Counted from the first letter of the stretch, positions 35,211 to 47,910 are shown. The stretch is DNA of 64,000 bases from Atriophallophorus winterbourni (GCA_013407085.1 JACCGJ010013209.1:1-64000); one strand, 5' to 3'. Notes: generated from the sequence alone by a model not told the origin. Numbers and translations are program-made.

Positions 35211-35600
35211 CTGTAGAAATACCGTATATAGAGAAACCTTTATGTTTCGAGGTTGCGAATGTTTAAATCGGTTTAATTTCATAAATATTTAAGTCAAAAG
35301 GAACATACTTTCACCATCAGGGTCTAACGGAAACATATATACATATGAGTTTTAGCAAATGTAAGATTACAGCAAGTATATTCTTTTTGGTATTTCATGT
35401 ATATCTTTACAATAAACTCATATAAAAAATGAATATTACTGAAATCTATGACAAATATCAAACTTTAAACGAAAATCGATTTCACTTTCACTACTTAAAA
35501 TTGTTTGGTCAATGTTGGCTAACGTAATATGAAATCACGAAACACTGAGTTTACTCGATGACCCGTTTCGAACAGATGAGTTAAGATTGCATTAGTCGAA

Positions 35601-36170
35601 TTCCCTGGATGAGGTTTTTTGCAACAAGCTTAGGTTCATTACTCTCCGCGACATACAGCCAATGTTTCACCTAACTTTGGATCAGCAGAATTTCCCAGAC
35701 GAGTTGGTTGATCGTTGTGCTGCTGCATGATTGTCGGTTTCGTTCCTAATGTTTATCTAATTTTTCATAAGTGAGTGTAGTTATTCTAGCTCAAGGGACG
35801 GGATGCGCTATTGCTCCATTGTGTAGAGAAAAAAGTTTTGTATCTGACGTGATTTGTTTGAATGATTCAATAAAGACTTCATTGCTATCCTACAAGCACG
35901 AGAAATAAATTTCTTTTCCTGAAATAACATGAAATTAATCGCTAATTGTGAGATTATATTTTTTGTAAAATCTCAAAAACTCACAGAATGTAAACGAATC
36001 TAGAATGTGGCCACAACATCAGATACGTTAAACTTATGATCAATGGGAGGGAATACGAGAAATTCTTACACAACAAATTCAAATGTTACATCATGGACTG
36101 ACGTCACACTTATGAATATAAATCAAATTTATTCTAATTAATAATAGTCAATTGTAGTGAGATGCGTAAT
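35601..36170. other. Region without recognised gene
   Basis: No exon, RNA gene or repeat identified. Confidence 0.35.
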
Positions 36171-36199
36171 GCGATTTCAAATTGATCGCACGGAAAAGG

Positions 36200-36360
36200 G
36201 AGATTTGTTTCGGTTTTCTATCTCTTCTGTTGGCATGACTGAACTGAAATACTATTTGTATACAATGCATCCCGCCTCCGACATTATTGCCATTAGCTGA
36301 TGAGTGCAAGCGAACGAAACCGCTCTCGGAGTGTCTTGGAAATGCACGCAAATAATTATT
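36200..36360 (+). ncRNA. Hammerhead-bearing repeat, diverged
   Basis: Core at 36297-36303 is a perfect CTGATGA, with helix II GTGC-AAGC-GAAC (one mismatch, tetraloop), GAAA at 36316-36319 and a CUC triplet before TCGGAG. Upstream blocks (ACTATTTG, ATGCATCCCGCC) and the downstream AAATGCACGCAAATAA match the other family members. Core-proximal helix I pairs poorly, but CTCCGA (36276-36281) is perfectly complementary to TCGGAG (36326-36331), leaving a 15-base internal bulge on one side. Activity is uncertain. Confidence 0.5.
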
Positions 36361-37145
36361 TCTTATTATCAGAATTATTTCCTACATCCGAAACTTGGAA
36401 CGCTTAAGCAAGGCACCTCTATTGAATAGCATTCTTTTGTATATTCCCAAATTTTTAAATAAACAGTTCGCCGTGCATTGTCATTCCACTCATGCTCTAC
36501 AAGCTTCATTCAAAATAGTGCTTGTAAGAATAAAAATCTTGGCCTTTAATATATTTTTGTACACTAGAACTTCGTCTTTTGCAGCTATAGAGAAATGTGT
36601 GTGCGTTGCTTTGTTCGGGAATTGTCATTAACGGATCCTTTAATATTTTATCTCATTCTGCACTCTGAATTCCGTCTCTTATTTTGTTCGTTATCTTACT
36701 CTCGTTAACCTTGATTGAATCTTTTGTTAAATACTTGCTGTCTTGATCGCTTAGTGGATATGTTTTATTCTTGAGGTATTTTGTGTGGTCTAGATATTTT
36801 GGTCCTCTACGCATTAAATATAATAATGCAGTAAGACAGTTGAAGATTAATTCATGTGCAATATAGCATCTTCTTCACGAAATACTCATTGTATGCTGCG
36901 CAACAAGGTGACTTCACTTAATCAAGAGGATATGGAAGCGCACCAATTAATGCTTCTTTCAAAAATCGAAAGTCAGATAAGGTATTTGCCGTCCAGAATG
37001 ATGAAAGCATAACTGAGACGCGTTAGAAACTACAAATGCTCTCGCGATTTATTATTCTTAAGGGTTCCTGCTAAAGGTTTAGGTGGAACGTTGCGACTAT
37101 TCAGTCAACTCAGGAATCGAGACATAGGGCGAAAGTTCGATAAAT
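36361..37145. other. Region without recognised gene
   Basis: AT-rich; the 78-codon open frame at 36395-36631 has no family signature. Nothing supported. Confidence 0.35.
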
Positions 37146-38580
37146 CTAGAGATTATAGCAAGTAAATTGCTCAAACTAAACGTAAGAAAATCCTCTTATG
37201 CGGACGGCATCACACCGGATGTGTTCAGGATTTGCCATCTTCAGGTTTGTGTTTAACTATTCGATGCTTAAGATGGTGGTACCAAAAATTGTAAGGCCGT
37301 CGTGATTATACCTATCTTCAAAGGAAGCTGCCGATCTAACGCTGCAAATTATCCTCTTGTCACACTATTACCTATCATTGGTAAGGTCATGGAATCTATA
37401 GTCTAGGAAAGAATGGTTGCACTCTTTAAATTGCGTGATTTGTTTTTGCCAGCGCAGCATGGATTTCGATCTCATCGATCTTGATTAACGAATTTTTTCA
37501 CAAATTTAGACGACTGGACGAAGAAGTTGGATAGAAGTTCTTTCATTCACGTCAGTTACAGAGACATTTTTACGGCTTTTGTCAGATTCAATCAACATTT
37601 GCTTCTTAAAAAAACTGATACGTTTAGGAATATATGAATCACTCTTCTCATGTGAGCTACCTGTCAGAACGCCATTCCCGAGTTAAATTCAACGGAATGG
37701 TATGCCAAATGTTCAAAACTACCAGCGGAGCCCCACAAGGACCCATGCTTTTTTCGATTCTTTTTCTAATATACATGAACGATTTACCCTCCCCTGATTG
37801 CTTTTAAGATGGTCCTATTCGCAGATGGTATAAACATTTGGACGTAAACTAATTCTACAAATGATTGTGAGAAACTGCAAACGGATATGGACAACGTGTC
37901 AAATTGGACAGCCAATAATCATATGACATTCAACATACGGAAAAGTAAGGTGTCCCACCTTGGCATGAATGTTCCTTTACATATCGATTGGGAACAGAAA
38001 CTTGACATGGAGGTTGTTTGAAAAAGATCATGGAGCATTAATTACTGGAAAGCTTATGAGCACGGTGCACTGCCAGGATATATATATATATATATCGATA
38101 GGCCGAAAGATTGTAAGGAATTTTTCGAAGAATATTTGGAAGATTCTCCCTGTTAACGTTAACAAGGATAATGACCACCTACCTTCGACCTTCTACGGAG
38201 TATGCGGTAGTGGTCTGGGCTCCTTAACGCGAAACGAAATTATTCTCTTTGATAAAATATATCACAGAGCAATGTTCCGTACACCGAAATATTGCGAAGT
38301 CTAGGTTTATGTGAGTTTACCCGAACGAGGATGCGATGCAACATTATTCTGACGTTTAGAATTGTGTCTACCGAAGGACAATCATTAAACATTTGTTTGA
38401 TGTATGCGGTGAGGGAGTGACACGCAGACATACATTATCCCAATATGTCCCAAGGTGCCGCATTGATTCTCAGCGCCTTTTTTCGCTACATTTCTTTTAA
38501 ATTCCCTACCCAAACATGTGGTGGACTCTCATTGCCTGGCAATGTATAAAGCGAAATTGAACTTACAAAAGAATATCATT
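37146..38580 (+). mobile_element. CR1-like retrotransposon, copy 4, strongly decayed
   Basis: The RT can be followed through shifting frames: SYADGITPDVFRICH near 37195, IIPIFKGSCRSNAANYP near 37305, AQHGFRSHRS near 37450, a degraded motif B near 37730, KMVLFADGINIW near 37805 (catalytic FADD is FADG), and MTFNIRKSKVSHLGMN near 37925. A short TA run (38080-38094) has expanded inside it. A C-terminal trace KAKLNLQKNI lies near 38550. The many stops and the lost catalytic Asp show an old copy; the 3' end was not found. Confidence 0.75.
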
Positions 38581-38599
38581 CATGAGCCTTATATTTGAT

Positions 38600-38940
38600 G
38601 TTCTCAATTCCTTTTATATTATTATATTTATCACAGTTTTATTTATACCCTTATCCTGTATAGTATTAGTACATAGTGTTAACTTCTGTATCCATAAATA
38701 CACGAATTCTAGATGCAATCGTTACATTCTATGGTATTATACCACAGCAAAATTTGGAACGTTTTCTTACTATTCCATTTCCCATGGCGTACTTCAACTG
38801 TAATATTTAAATCATAATAGAGATCAATCTGTTATAAAACGAAAATGTTACTAAAACATACAATTTTGTAAATTCCACACATAATCACATTGTTTTTCAC
38901 GTGGAATTAATCAAGCTGGCTAGATCGATTTCGATTTTGA
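38600..38940. other. Probable 3' flank of CR1-like copy 4
   Basis: AT-rich; may include its 3' UTR. No clear tail repeat. Confidence 0.3.
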
Positions 38941-38949
38941 CCCAGACAA

Positions 38950-39453
38950 CTGGAAATTACGAACTAGTTGTTATTGGTCATATCGCCTTTATCAAAAGAT
39001 TTTGTTCACTATCGACCATGATGTTCTTAAAACGTTACAACCCAGTCTTTGTGACACGTTTTCGGGAACCATGTAAACGACAATGAACGCATCTTCTGGT
39101 TTCACCCAGTCGCCTGTGTCTATTTGGTGGGGCAAGATTGAACGTTTCGCTTCCATAGAAGAACTTTCGTGTAACCAACTTGGATGGGATCAGTAATTCG
39201 CTTTTCCAATTATTTATCCAAGGCCAAAGTATCTCGTACCACATGAAGAGTTGAATTTGTTAATGCACATCAAGCTTGCATGACGTGGCACCTGGTGTTC
39301 ATGCTGTTCGTTGATTTCTGGGTTGATGGTGAATGTTATTCTCACTTTTCCAGAAGTAAACGTTTGATTAACAATCTGCTGCAGCAGAAGTTGAAGATAA
39401 AATGTTTCTTTCAACGCTGTTGGTAATAGTTGGCTTATGGGCATTGCACGCAT
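38950..39453 (-). other. Coding-like segment, unknown
   Basis: Minus strand 39453-39214 is open for 79 codons (blocks GKVRITFTINPEINEQ, HEHQVPRHAS) and 39120-38960 is open in another frame (PHQIDTGDWVKPEDAF, VYMVPENVSQRLG). Composition is coding-like rather than low-complexity. A possible phase-1 donor (TCATGTG/GTACGAG) lies between them. I recognise no family. It could be two exons of a host gene, a pseudogene or an unrecognised element; no transcript evidence is available from sequence. Confidence 0.22.
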
Positions 39454-39459
39454 AAGTCT

Positions 39460-41940
39460 CTAAATAAAGCATGGTGGATGAATAATTTCTACCTAGGAAA
39501 TTGTGATTGATATTTCTAAATTGAATATAGCTTATATTACGTTCGCATATGCATTGTTGAATCAAGCGCTGTTTGTCCAAACATTAACTATCCGAAAATA
39601 AATATGATAAATATGCTGCAAAATTGATAATCAAATTAAAGAACGAAATTTGGATTAACTTATTAATGAGAAGAACACAAAAAACGAAAACAACAGAACC
39701 ACACACGATTGACTGAAAAGCAATCGCAAATTCTAAATCATGCTTACCTTCTATTTTTAAATTATCGTTTACTATTTTTTCATCAAAGAAAATTAATTTA
39801 AAAAAAGGAAAGTTAGGGAAAGTTGAACAGTAATTTAAAATAAAGTCGAAAGTGCATTTGATATGCATTTATTTAGTTTCGGTGTAAACATTTTACTTGA
39901 AAATATATGGTTTTTAGATTATATCAAAATTATAGAAACATTTATGCAATCATGGACTAAATTGTAGCTGAGTTTGAAATCTATCTTGCATCAAGATCTG
40001 ACTGATATGTGCAACTATGTCAATTAACTTCTACATAGTATAAAATTTAAAGAAATCTTTTGCCTATCCGATTTTAATGAGAGATCTCTATTGATATTCA
40101 AAAAATACCAGGTAAATTTCAGAATTTATACGTCACATACGTCAGATATACGTTGGAAACATTCGGCATAAATTAATCCAAGGTGACGATGGCTGCGCAG
40201 TTTATCTTCAAAAACTCTCAAAAGTAACTAGGGATGGTCACATGGTGCATGTTTTAAAATGTGTTCATCAAGATTAGACCTAAATGTTGCAATATATTTC
40301 AATAGTATCATGTTTTTCCGTAGATATATTTAAAGTGATTCGAATTCACTAAAAATATTAATATCGACGGTTATCTAATAGAAAACTTGAAATGATCAAA
40401 GCGCTTAAATGTTCCGTATTTTCTGATAACATCCATGATTTTTAATAAATGGGCAAAAGTGTGATTATTAGCGTGAAATATTTTAAAATTAAACGTGGGT
40501 TGATCTATGAGTTCCCGTTCTTTGATTCTTTCGAGCATTGCGATTGAATTATTTAATGTCATCCAAACTCTCAGAAGTTGGAAATTATCAACTTTGAAAT
40601 GTCGCCAAAATGAACTATGTTCGGTTTGCACATATCTATCATGTACTACAGATAATTGCTATATTTAATGTTGTGGCTATGATTATGTTAGCAACGGTTG
40701 TATCAGCCTAAACAATGTTTAAGTCGATTTGAATCAAAGCTATTCTTACCAGGTTCATAAATTGGCGCTAAATGTTCGGCAAAAAATATTAATTTAAAAA
40801 ATAATTTTCATATGATAAACGGATATATTTGTATTGCAACATAGTGAATCATTGATTAAACTTACACCAATCCGTTTCCTTATCAGCGAAACCAACTGTA
40901 GTATAAAATTCATTTGATTACCATTTACCGATAACAAAGAAATTATTCATACATATTTTACACAAATCGAAATTATGCATTAAATAATAATATAAAACAA
41001 AGTTAAAATTCGAAACAGTAAAAGATGCATCAACATGAGTAAACTTTGGATGAAATATATGGGCCTTGTGTTCATGTGAAGCGGTCGAAAATTTAAAATT
41101 TATGAGGGATCAACTTCCCAGTATCTAAAAGATGTATATATTTTAAGATGTGAAGCTCGTTAGGGATGGGTGCTAATCACGCGCTTTCTGCTAATATGCA
41201 GATAATAACAATGTGATAAAACAGGAGCGTGAAACTTCCAACAGACCGACGCCATCTACCGAGATCCAAAAATATCTTGGATTTGCATGATGAAGGTGCG
41301 AGCAACAAAATACTTAGAACCAAGGGGAGATAAACAACATCAGCCGCTATCACACAATATGAAATGCGACAGGGTTTGTTATTGCGTAAGCGCACTCGGT
41401 TTGTACGAATTCGAGTGATGGAACAAATCCAAGTAACTACCGGTAAATATATTTTAAGTAAACATGTGGTTCATCTAAGTGATTTGGACCTGCGATACTT
41501 CTTTATTGGTAATGTGCGGAATAATCGCTTTTAAACAATTGATGTTCCTTCCATTTGTGAGATTCGTGGGTGGATGTAATTAGCGTCCTAAAAACTGATA
41601 TCATGTGTGAATCGGGAAACAATCCTTAAATGTGTGAAACTTGGGGGTTGACTTGATTAATTCTAAATCACTAGTTTTGAAGCCTGTGTGAACTACGTTA
41701 TGAACATTATTATCGGAGTTGCGTTTTGGCGTCAATTGACATTAGGGAATCCCCACAAATCAAACTGCTATTATTTTGTTTGCATATTGAAGTACATTAG
41801 CAATTTATGAAGTGTTGGGGTAATTAGAATTCATGGGACAGTAGTATAATGTATATCAACAGCTAGTCGATCACACGCAGCAAAGTTGATCTGAAAGACC
41901 GTTAGAGTGGATTTAAGCCTTTTTTACATAGTTCAGCCGA
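39460..41940. other. AT-rich region without confident gene
   Basis: Contains one 86-codon minus-strand open frame (40371-40631) with a fairly balanced composition (blocks SSFWRHFKVDNFQLL and LERIKERELIDQPTF) but no known domain and no clear splice sites. Nothing else identified. Confidence 0.3.
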
Positions 41941-41943
41941 ATT

Positions 41944-42040
41944 CAAACAAAAACGTGACTGCTATATTAGAGCTAATAAACATTTTGTCCTAAAATATTT
42001 AGAAAATATTGATGCATCTTTCTTGTCCTGGCAAACACAC

Positions 42041-42079
<39 letters not shown>

Positions 42080-42179
42080 TGTGTGTGTTTGCCTGGACAA
42101 GAAAGATGCATCAATATTTTCTTAATATTTCAGGACAAAATGTTTATTAGCCCTAATATAGCAGTCACGTTTTGGTTTG
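41944..42179. repeat. Long near-perfect inverted repeat around a TA run
   Basis: Left arm 41944-42042 and right arm 42080-42179 are reverse complements with only about eight differences over ~100 bp; outer ends are CAAACAAAAACGTGACTGC and its complement. The 37 bp centre is a TA microsatellite with CACACA/TGTGTG shoulders. The structure would fold into a single ~100 bp hairpin. It has no other copy in the window. It may be a miniature inverted-repeat (foldback) element or a replication-born palindrome; clear terminal duplications are not visible. Confidence 0.9.
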
Positions 42180-42189
42180 CATATATATA

Positions 42190-43230
42190 TAGTTTAGTCA
42201 TTCGAAAATCTGTGGAACATGAAAATTCATGCGATTGGGATGTATATCTATGGTCCGCATCGACTGAATGAGCCAATAACAACAACATCCATGCAGACTT
42301 ACCGAATTTCAAAGGCATTTCTAAATTGCATTATCAGTTTATGGTAAACAAATAAATAAATTCTGCCAGATTTATTATACGGCTATTTGTCTAGACCTAA
42401 GTGTATATCAAAAATAGATGAAGAACATACACGTCTAATGATCGATCGCTATTTTTCAGTTCTCCGTGCAAGAAAACCTAGGAGCTCACATCGAAATGGT
42501 ACACGAACACATGAATTGTTGGTAACGTTACTGATATCACCTAATTAATCTTTGGGCAACTGATTTTCAATTTTATGTATTATGCAATAGACGTCTCTTA
42601 GACAAGACGAATGGTATCTTGCCATTCGACATTCATCAAGAGGAAGAAGGGTAAGTTTTTGAAATTGTTATTTAAAACATAGGAACAGTCGTGAAAATAT
42701 GTTACTTTATTGAAATTTCGAATGATGTTTATACAACAACCAAATATAATCTAAATCATAAATCTCGGTCAAGTGAATTTTATTTTTTGTTTGGCCAATG
42801 ATTTTAGATTGTATCCTTTCTAGACTACTAGTGAGTAACTGCCGCTAAAATGAAAAAAAAAGTTTGTCCTAACTTTTGACTATGTCACGATGGATGCAAA
42901 CATAAACTTGTTATAATGTGTAAGAAAATTATTCAGGATCCTTATTATTATGCTTTTTTCAACTAACATACATTAGCTATTGGGTAATATTTTTCGAATT
43001 TTACAAAATTTAGCATTACAAATGTAATCAACGTTTTGAAGTTACAGAAACATTCATTGATATATCAAGTCCAAAACGCGTATTATGAATGCGTCATTAA
43101 TCCTGGTACATTGAATAAGCATGAATATGAAAGAATCTGTTTTCTCTTGCAGGAATAGAACGCCGACATTGATATTTTGTGATGATTGTTTAAATAACAA
43201 TCAATATTAATCAATAATTCTGTAATTCAA
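42190..43230. other. Region 5' of the Gypsy gag
   Basis: Would be expected to contain the 5' LTR and primer-binding site of the adjacent element, but no second LTR is present for comparison and I cannot place it. No gene seen. Confidence 0.35.
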
Positions 43231-43369
43231 ATTCTTGTTGTTAGCTACATCAATTAATACACGCTGTGTGATTCAAGTGAGTGTGGTTACTGTCAATTCA
43301 ATTCCTGGGTTGATTATTTCGCTCAATTCAATGCAATTCAATTCATCACAATTGGCGTCGCGATCAGCT

Positions 43370-45397
43370 ATGTCGTTTCCACAAAACTTCGGACCTCTCA
43401 ATATTCATGGAACCCCCAGAGAAATTGAAGATTACCTGGAACGTTTTGAACTTTGATGTCTCACCAATGGTGAAATGCCTCATTCAATTATCACTGCGCA
43501 TTCTCTTACTTCAGCAGGAGAAGATGCTTATGCTTTGCTGAAACATTTATCATTCCCTATCCTACCTGCCAAGAAGACTTTCAATGAATTGAAATCAATT
43601 CTATTAGCGCATGTCACTCCAAAAAAATTTTGAAATTGCTGAACGTGCACGCTTTTATACAATGCAAAGACAATAAAACCAATCTATTCATCAATTTATT
43701 CTGGAGTTGCAAATACAGGCTACACGTTTTGCAATCGAAGATAAACTATATGATCACTTAAGAGATCGTTTAATTGCTGGTATCAATGAACCTGATTTAT
43801 ATCGCCAGTTATTGACGTTGAAGAATCCAATCTATGGAAATGTCAAGACAATATGCGAACATTATGAATATGTTTCAAAAGAAATTAATCGTCAAATTAA
43901 TGCTGACACTCAAACTGTTTTGTTCGGAACCTCCAGATCTAAACCTCAATCCAGCAACCGACCACAGCGACAAAGTGATTCTGATGTCAAACCAGACAGA
44001 GTAAGCAAATTCGGCAAAAGCAAGCAAGTCTAATTTTGACAATCAGAAGTTTGGAAAATGTGCATCTTGTGGCAAGTTACATTCTCGATTTACTTGCCCA
44101 ATTCGTAATGCTAAATATTTTAAGTGTGGTAAACTTGGACATATTCAGTCAGTTTGCCTAAATTTTAAGACATGTTATGTGCATAGTAATGATACAAAAG
44201 TCGTCAATGTTGAGAATCAAATCAGCTCACTATCATTATCAGTGTCACCATACACAGTGTCTCATACTCGTAAGCGTATATTCAGTAGTTATGGTTCCAA
44301 AGAATTTATACTTGATACAAGAAGCGTGGAATCATTGATTTCATTGAATGACTTGAAACATTTTGCCCCTTATGCTCCAATTCATCAATGTGACATTTCG
44401 ATTCACGGCGTTACAGGAGACTCTGTACCTGTTGTCGGAGTTTGCTCTTTTCCAGTCAGATATGGTACTGCCAAACCATTTGAGTGTTCATTCGTTGTCA
44501 CGAAATCTAGTCCACCTATCCTTGGATTAACATCGCTGAAGTTACTCAATATTGACATCTCCTTTTTGTCTACAATTTCATTATCAAAAATGGACTCTCA
44601 TGCAATGAAAGATTTAACTCGTCAGTGTGCATCGCATTTTTGTGGCATGAACATAAAACCTGTTCGTTCAGAAATAACTGGTGATCCTTTATTCTTGAGA
44701 CGTCGCCTTAATGCACTTGGTCTGAGAGAACCTGTCGGAAAAGCCAAGGCTCTATTGCATACAAACGATGATGATACCTTAACTATGCCGCTTAGCGAAA
44801 AACGAAACGTTGACTTTCATACATCCTATCATAGTAAGAGGAACGCTCTCGTTACTCTGGATATTCAAACTGCATCTGGAAAGACAGTTCAACCGAATTC
44901 TAACAGTGCCGTTGCTCATGATAAAGCTCTTTTGTTTGATGATGGAAAGTTGACTTCCCTATCAACCGACTCAAGCGCTACTCCTGTTAACACGTCCACA
45001 TCCGCCCGTATCATTGATTCAAACGGAAAATCTAGTTTTCATTACTAAGAAAAAGGCTTCAAAGTTAGCACACTTCGTCACTCGTCAGATACCATTTCAA
45101 CTAAATCACCGAACTCATCTTATCAAGCGAGTTCAGCACTGCCTTCTAGCTCATCTAAACGATCGTCAGATAATGTACTTTTCGAAACCGCTAGGGAAAA
45201 AGCATTACTGGCACCTTCGACTACTGCTGTTGAAAAAGCGAGACAATTGTTGGCAACTGTGGATGACGTTTCGGGATCGCTGGAACCTCCATGTGTTCAA
45301 TCAACTCAACCTGCAGTCACTGGACATGCTTCTGATGAACAAGCAACAAACTTGTCACACACTTTGTCTTCCGATAAGATATTTTCTCCTTACTAAT
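43370..45397 (+). pseudogene. Ty3/Gypsy gag-protease, non-autonomous and decayed
   Basis: From ATG 43370: a Gag block (NFGPLNIHGTPREIEDYLER, then AGEDAYALLKHL) with a TGA at 43454 and a frameshift near 43631; the Gag C-terminal half (43707-44033, DKLYDHLRDRLIAGINEPDL); a frameshift near 44020; two zinc knuckles, CASCGKLHSRFTC intact and a second with its first Cys replaced (YFKCGKLGH). An aspartic-protease segment follows: ILDTRSVESLIS, where the usual DTG/DSG catalytic motif is DTR, and PPILGLTSLKLLNIDI. Pol begins (GDPLFLRRRLNALGLREPVGKA) but RT, RNase H and integrase are absent; a Ser/Thr-rich tail runs in frame to TAA at 45395-45397 past one TAA at 45046. Confidence 0.82.
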
Positions 45398-45689
45398 TAC
45401 ATTATTTGCTGAATGTAAGTCTGTTTTTCTATGAAAGCTTCGGTTAAGTTATCTCGCTAATATTCAAACTACAAGTGTGGAATTAAAGAACAAAATTATC
45501 GTTTCAGTTCGGCAACCCACCAAATTGTGTAACGGTAACTGTCAAATTGGATATGATAATCGCAGATTTAATTTCAATTTCAATCAAAATAATTAGTTTA
45601 TATTAATTTGATATTAAAATTAAATTTAAATTAATCAAAACTGATATAGTCTTCATATTTTGAAAAGTGAAACCATATAATACTAAAAA

Positions 45690-47910
45690 TAGGCGTGAGG
45701 ATTGAACTTAAACAGAGCTTGAGACTAGACAGAGAAAGGTGGTGGCTAAATAAGTTCGAACAAATGAAAATTGCAAATGATGCGGGTAACGTGCGAAAAC
45801 TCTTTTAACTGATTCGATCGACGGGGCCTACGAAAAAAGGAGTGAGTTAGACTATCGCTGAAATGGACGGTACTCTTATCGCCGCATCTCACGCTGGGCC
45901 GAACATGCTAAAGAACAATTCAGCTGGTCGCCTGCAGCAGCATCTTTCCCTCATTTGAAGCAGTGTGATCCTTGGTCTGTTAGCGTACATCCCCATAATA
46001 AATTAGTAAATAAAGCATGTATCAAATCCATGAAACGATTTAAATCTGCTAGTCCCGATGACATACCCCCTGTTTCGTTCAAAGAAGGAGGCTAAGTCCT
46101 AATCATCAATTTAGGCGATCTCCTCCGTGAAGTGAGGTTGTCGGAATCCGTCCCTCCGAGTTGGGGCAATTAGATTACCATACCTATATTTAAAAAAAGG
46201 TGTGACAAGCTTATGCTCTAATCAGCGTGGGAAAAAGTCTCACTTCCATCATTACAAGATTATTAGCTTCCATATCTCTTCGAAGATTAACATCGCATAG
46301 GGAATCAAAGATCCGAGAGCAGCAAGCTGTCTTCCGTCCTGGCAGAGGCTGTGTTGACCACTTTTTACTCTTCGACGGATTTCAGAACTGCGGCACAATT
46401 AACGACAGCCGACGATAGCCACCTTTTAAGACTTCAAAGGAGCATTTGATTCGGACGCTCGAAATTTCCTGTTGAACACCTTGCTGTGAAAATGCGTTCC
46501 GCAAACTTATGTCAACATACTACGTGCTCTTTGTGCTCATGCATTCGGATGCGTTGGGGTTTACAACGAACACTCACCCAAATTCCACACCACAAGTGGC
46601 GTCCTAAAAGGATGCCCAATTATTCCGTTTTTGTTCAATTGTTTAATTGATGCAATTTTCGAATTATGCAACAAAGGTGCCCTAGCTTTCGGAGTTCACA
46701 TAATGCTAGGCGTCAAGCTTCTCGACTTGGACTATGCTTATTATATAGTTCTGCTCTTCGACTAGTACACAGATGCACAGGCGATACTAAACACGCTATC
46801 TAGTATTGTGCCCGCATTTGGAATGCGTTTCGCACCATCTAAGTGCAGTGTTCTGCTGCAGAACATCGACTTATCGAAAAAAACTTTATTACTTGACAAT
46901 CAGGCGCTTGAAATTGTTGATCGTTTCACGTATCTCGGTAGTTGTATCAATTATTCTGCATCGTTATATGACGAGGTCTCAGCACGCATTTCTAATGCGA
47001 CCGTAGCATACCGCAACCTGTGTCACCTTCGGCGTCTTAAAGGACTGTCTCTGTTATTCAAGCATAGAGTCTATAAAGCGACAGTTCGGGCTGTGTTACT
47101 ATATGGGTGCTAAACCTGAACCTTACGTAAAAAAACACATTCAGCGTTTCCAACTATTAGACAACCGGTGTCTCCGCAGCATTCTATGAGTTAGCTGTTA
47201 CAATCGCATACGCACCGATGTTCTCCGAAATAAGTTGTTCGTAGTAATGTTAATATAGAGAAGCAGATCAACCTGCATAGGTTACGCTGGTTGGGTCACG
47301 TTTTACGAATGCCGAACCACCGACTTCCGAAACAGATTCGTTTTGCGACGCGACATCCTGAGTGGCGTAAATCTTGGGGTGGCCAAACCGTCACATGGCA
47401 TAGGCAGTTAAAAACCCTTACTAGTAACCTTTCCAAAGTAGTCGCAGCGCGTCTTCCAGGATGGTGTCCCTGCGATCAAATATCGCAGTGGTTAGTTACG
47501 TTTCAGGTTATGTCCCGAAACCGTGTTTAATGGCGGTCTTGCACTAAGCATCTTCTTGGAGTGGTTGCTTAATTTTGCATGTTGTCAAGCGGAGTGCCCA
47601 TTAATGCTTTAAATGATGCATGACATTGAACGCCGAAGGACGCTGCCGTGCTGATGTCACTCTACTCATTCACGAAACTTGTTTAAATCTATTTTCCATT
47701 CGAGGTGTAGGCCACTCTCCCCAGTTTGTTTGTACTTACTTATCTATATGAGCCGTAGAAATTTAAGTCCCACACTTCCCCATCTTTCAGGATTTTACTT
47801 TTTCATGGTTGTATGGAAGTAAATCATCCGGTACGTGAGACCGGTGTAATGCTGTCTTTGATAATATATATATATATATATATATATATCAAATATATAT
47901 ATCAAAAACA
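45690..47910 (+). mobile_element. Non-LTR retrotransposon of a second trematode family
   Basis: Starts in the segment before the RT (LRLDRERWWLNKFEQMK, GNVRKLF, AEMDGTLIAASHAG), a pattern found in abundant fluke endonuclease-reverse transcriptase elements. It runs through a decayed RT and ends at about 47860 in CTGTCTTTGATAATATATA. The other copy of this family at 62.6-62.9 kb ends in a GAT tandem tail, so here the tail seems to have been replaced by, or expanded into, a TA microsatellite (47861-47905). Confidence 0.78.
46227..47530 (+). pseudogene. Reverse transcriptase pseudogene of that element
   Basis: Readable pieces in order: QQAVFRPGRGCVDHFLLFDG (46227-46418), FRFAPSKCSVLLQN with EIVDRFTYLGSCINYSAS (46808-47113), AVLLYGC followed by a stop, then RWLGHVLRMPNHRLPKQI and WGGQTVTWHRQLKTLTSNL (47291-47530). 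These are the palm-to-thumb and C-terminal motifs of the family. Motif A and the FADD/YADD box are not recognisable and several stops and frameshifts are present. Confidence 0.78.

Larger units (their letters stand above)
32560..35600 (-). mobile_element. Penelope-like element remnant with repeated terminal units
   Basis: A ~450 bp unit (call it Y) recurs at about 33270-33720, 34025-34480 and 35283-35600. A ~270 bp unit (X) recurs at 32560-32830 and 33700-33970. TA-rich microsatellites (33231-33270 and 33975-34024) separate the units. Between Y copies two and three lies a minus-strand coding remnant with a GIY-YIG-type C-terminus. Coding sequence flanked by direct, partly tandem terminal repeats is the arrangement of Penelope-like elements, known in schistosomes. 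Assigning X and Y to this element is inference from their position. Confidence 0.6.

Noticed and set aside
35540..35595. Possible hammerhead in Penelope-like unit Y (GAAACGGGTC on the minus strand)
   Set aside because: GAAAC and GGGTC are present in one copy, but no CTGANGA core lies upstream and the other two Y copies lack GAAAC.
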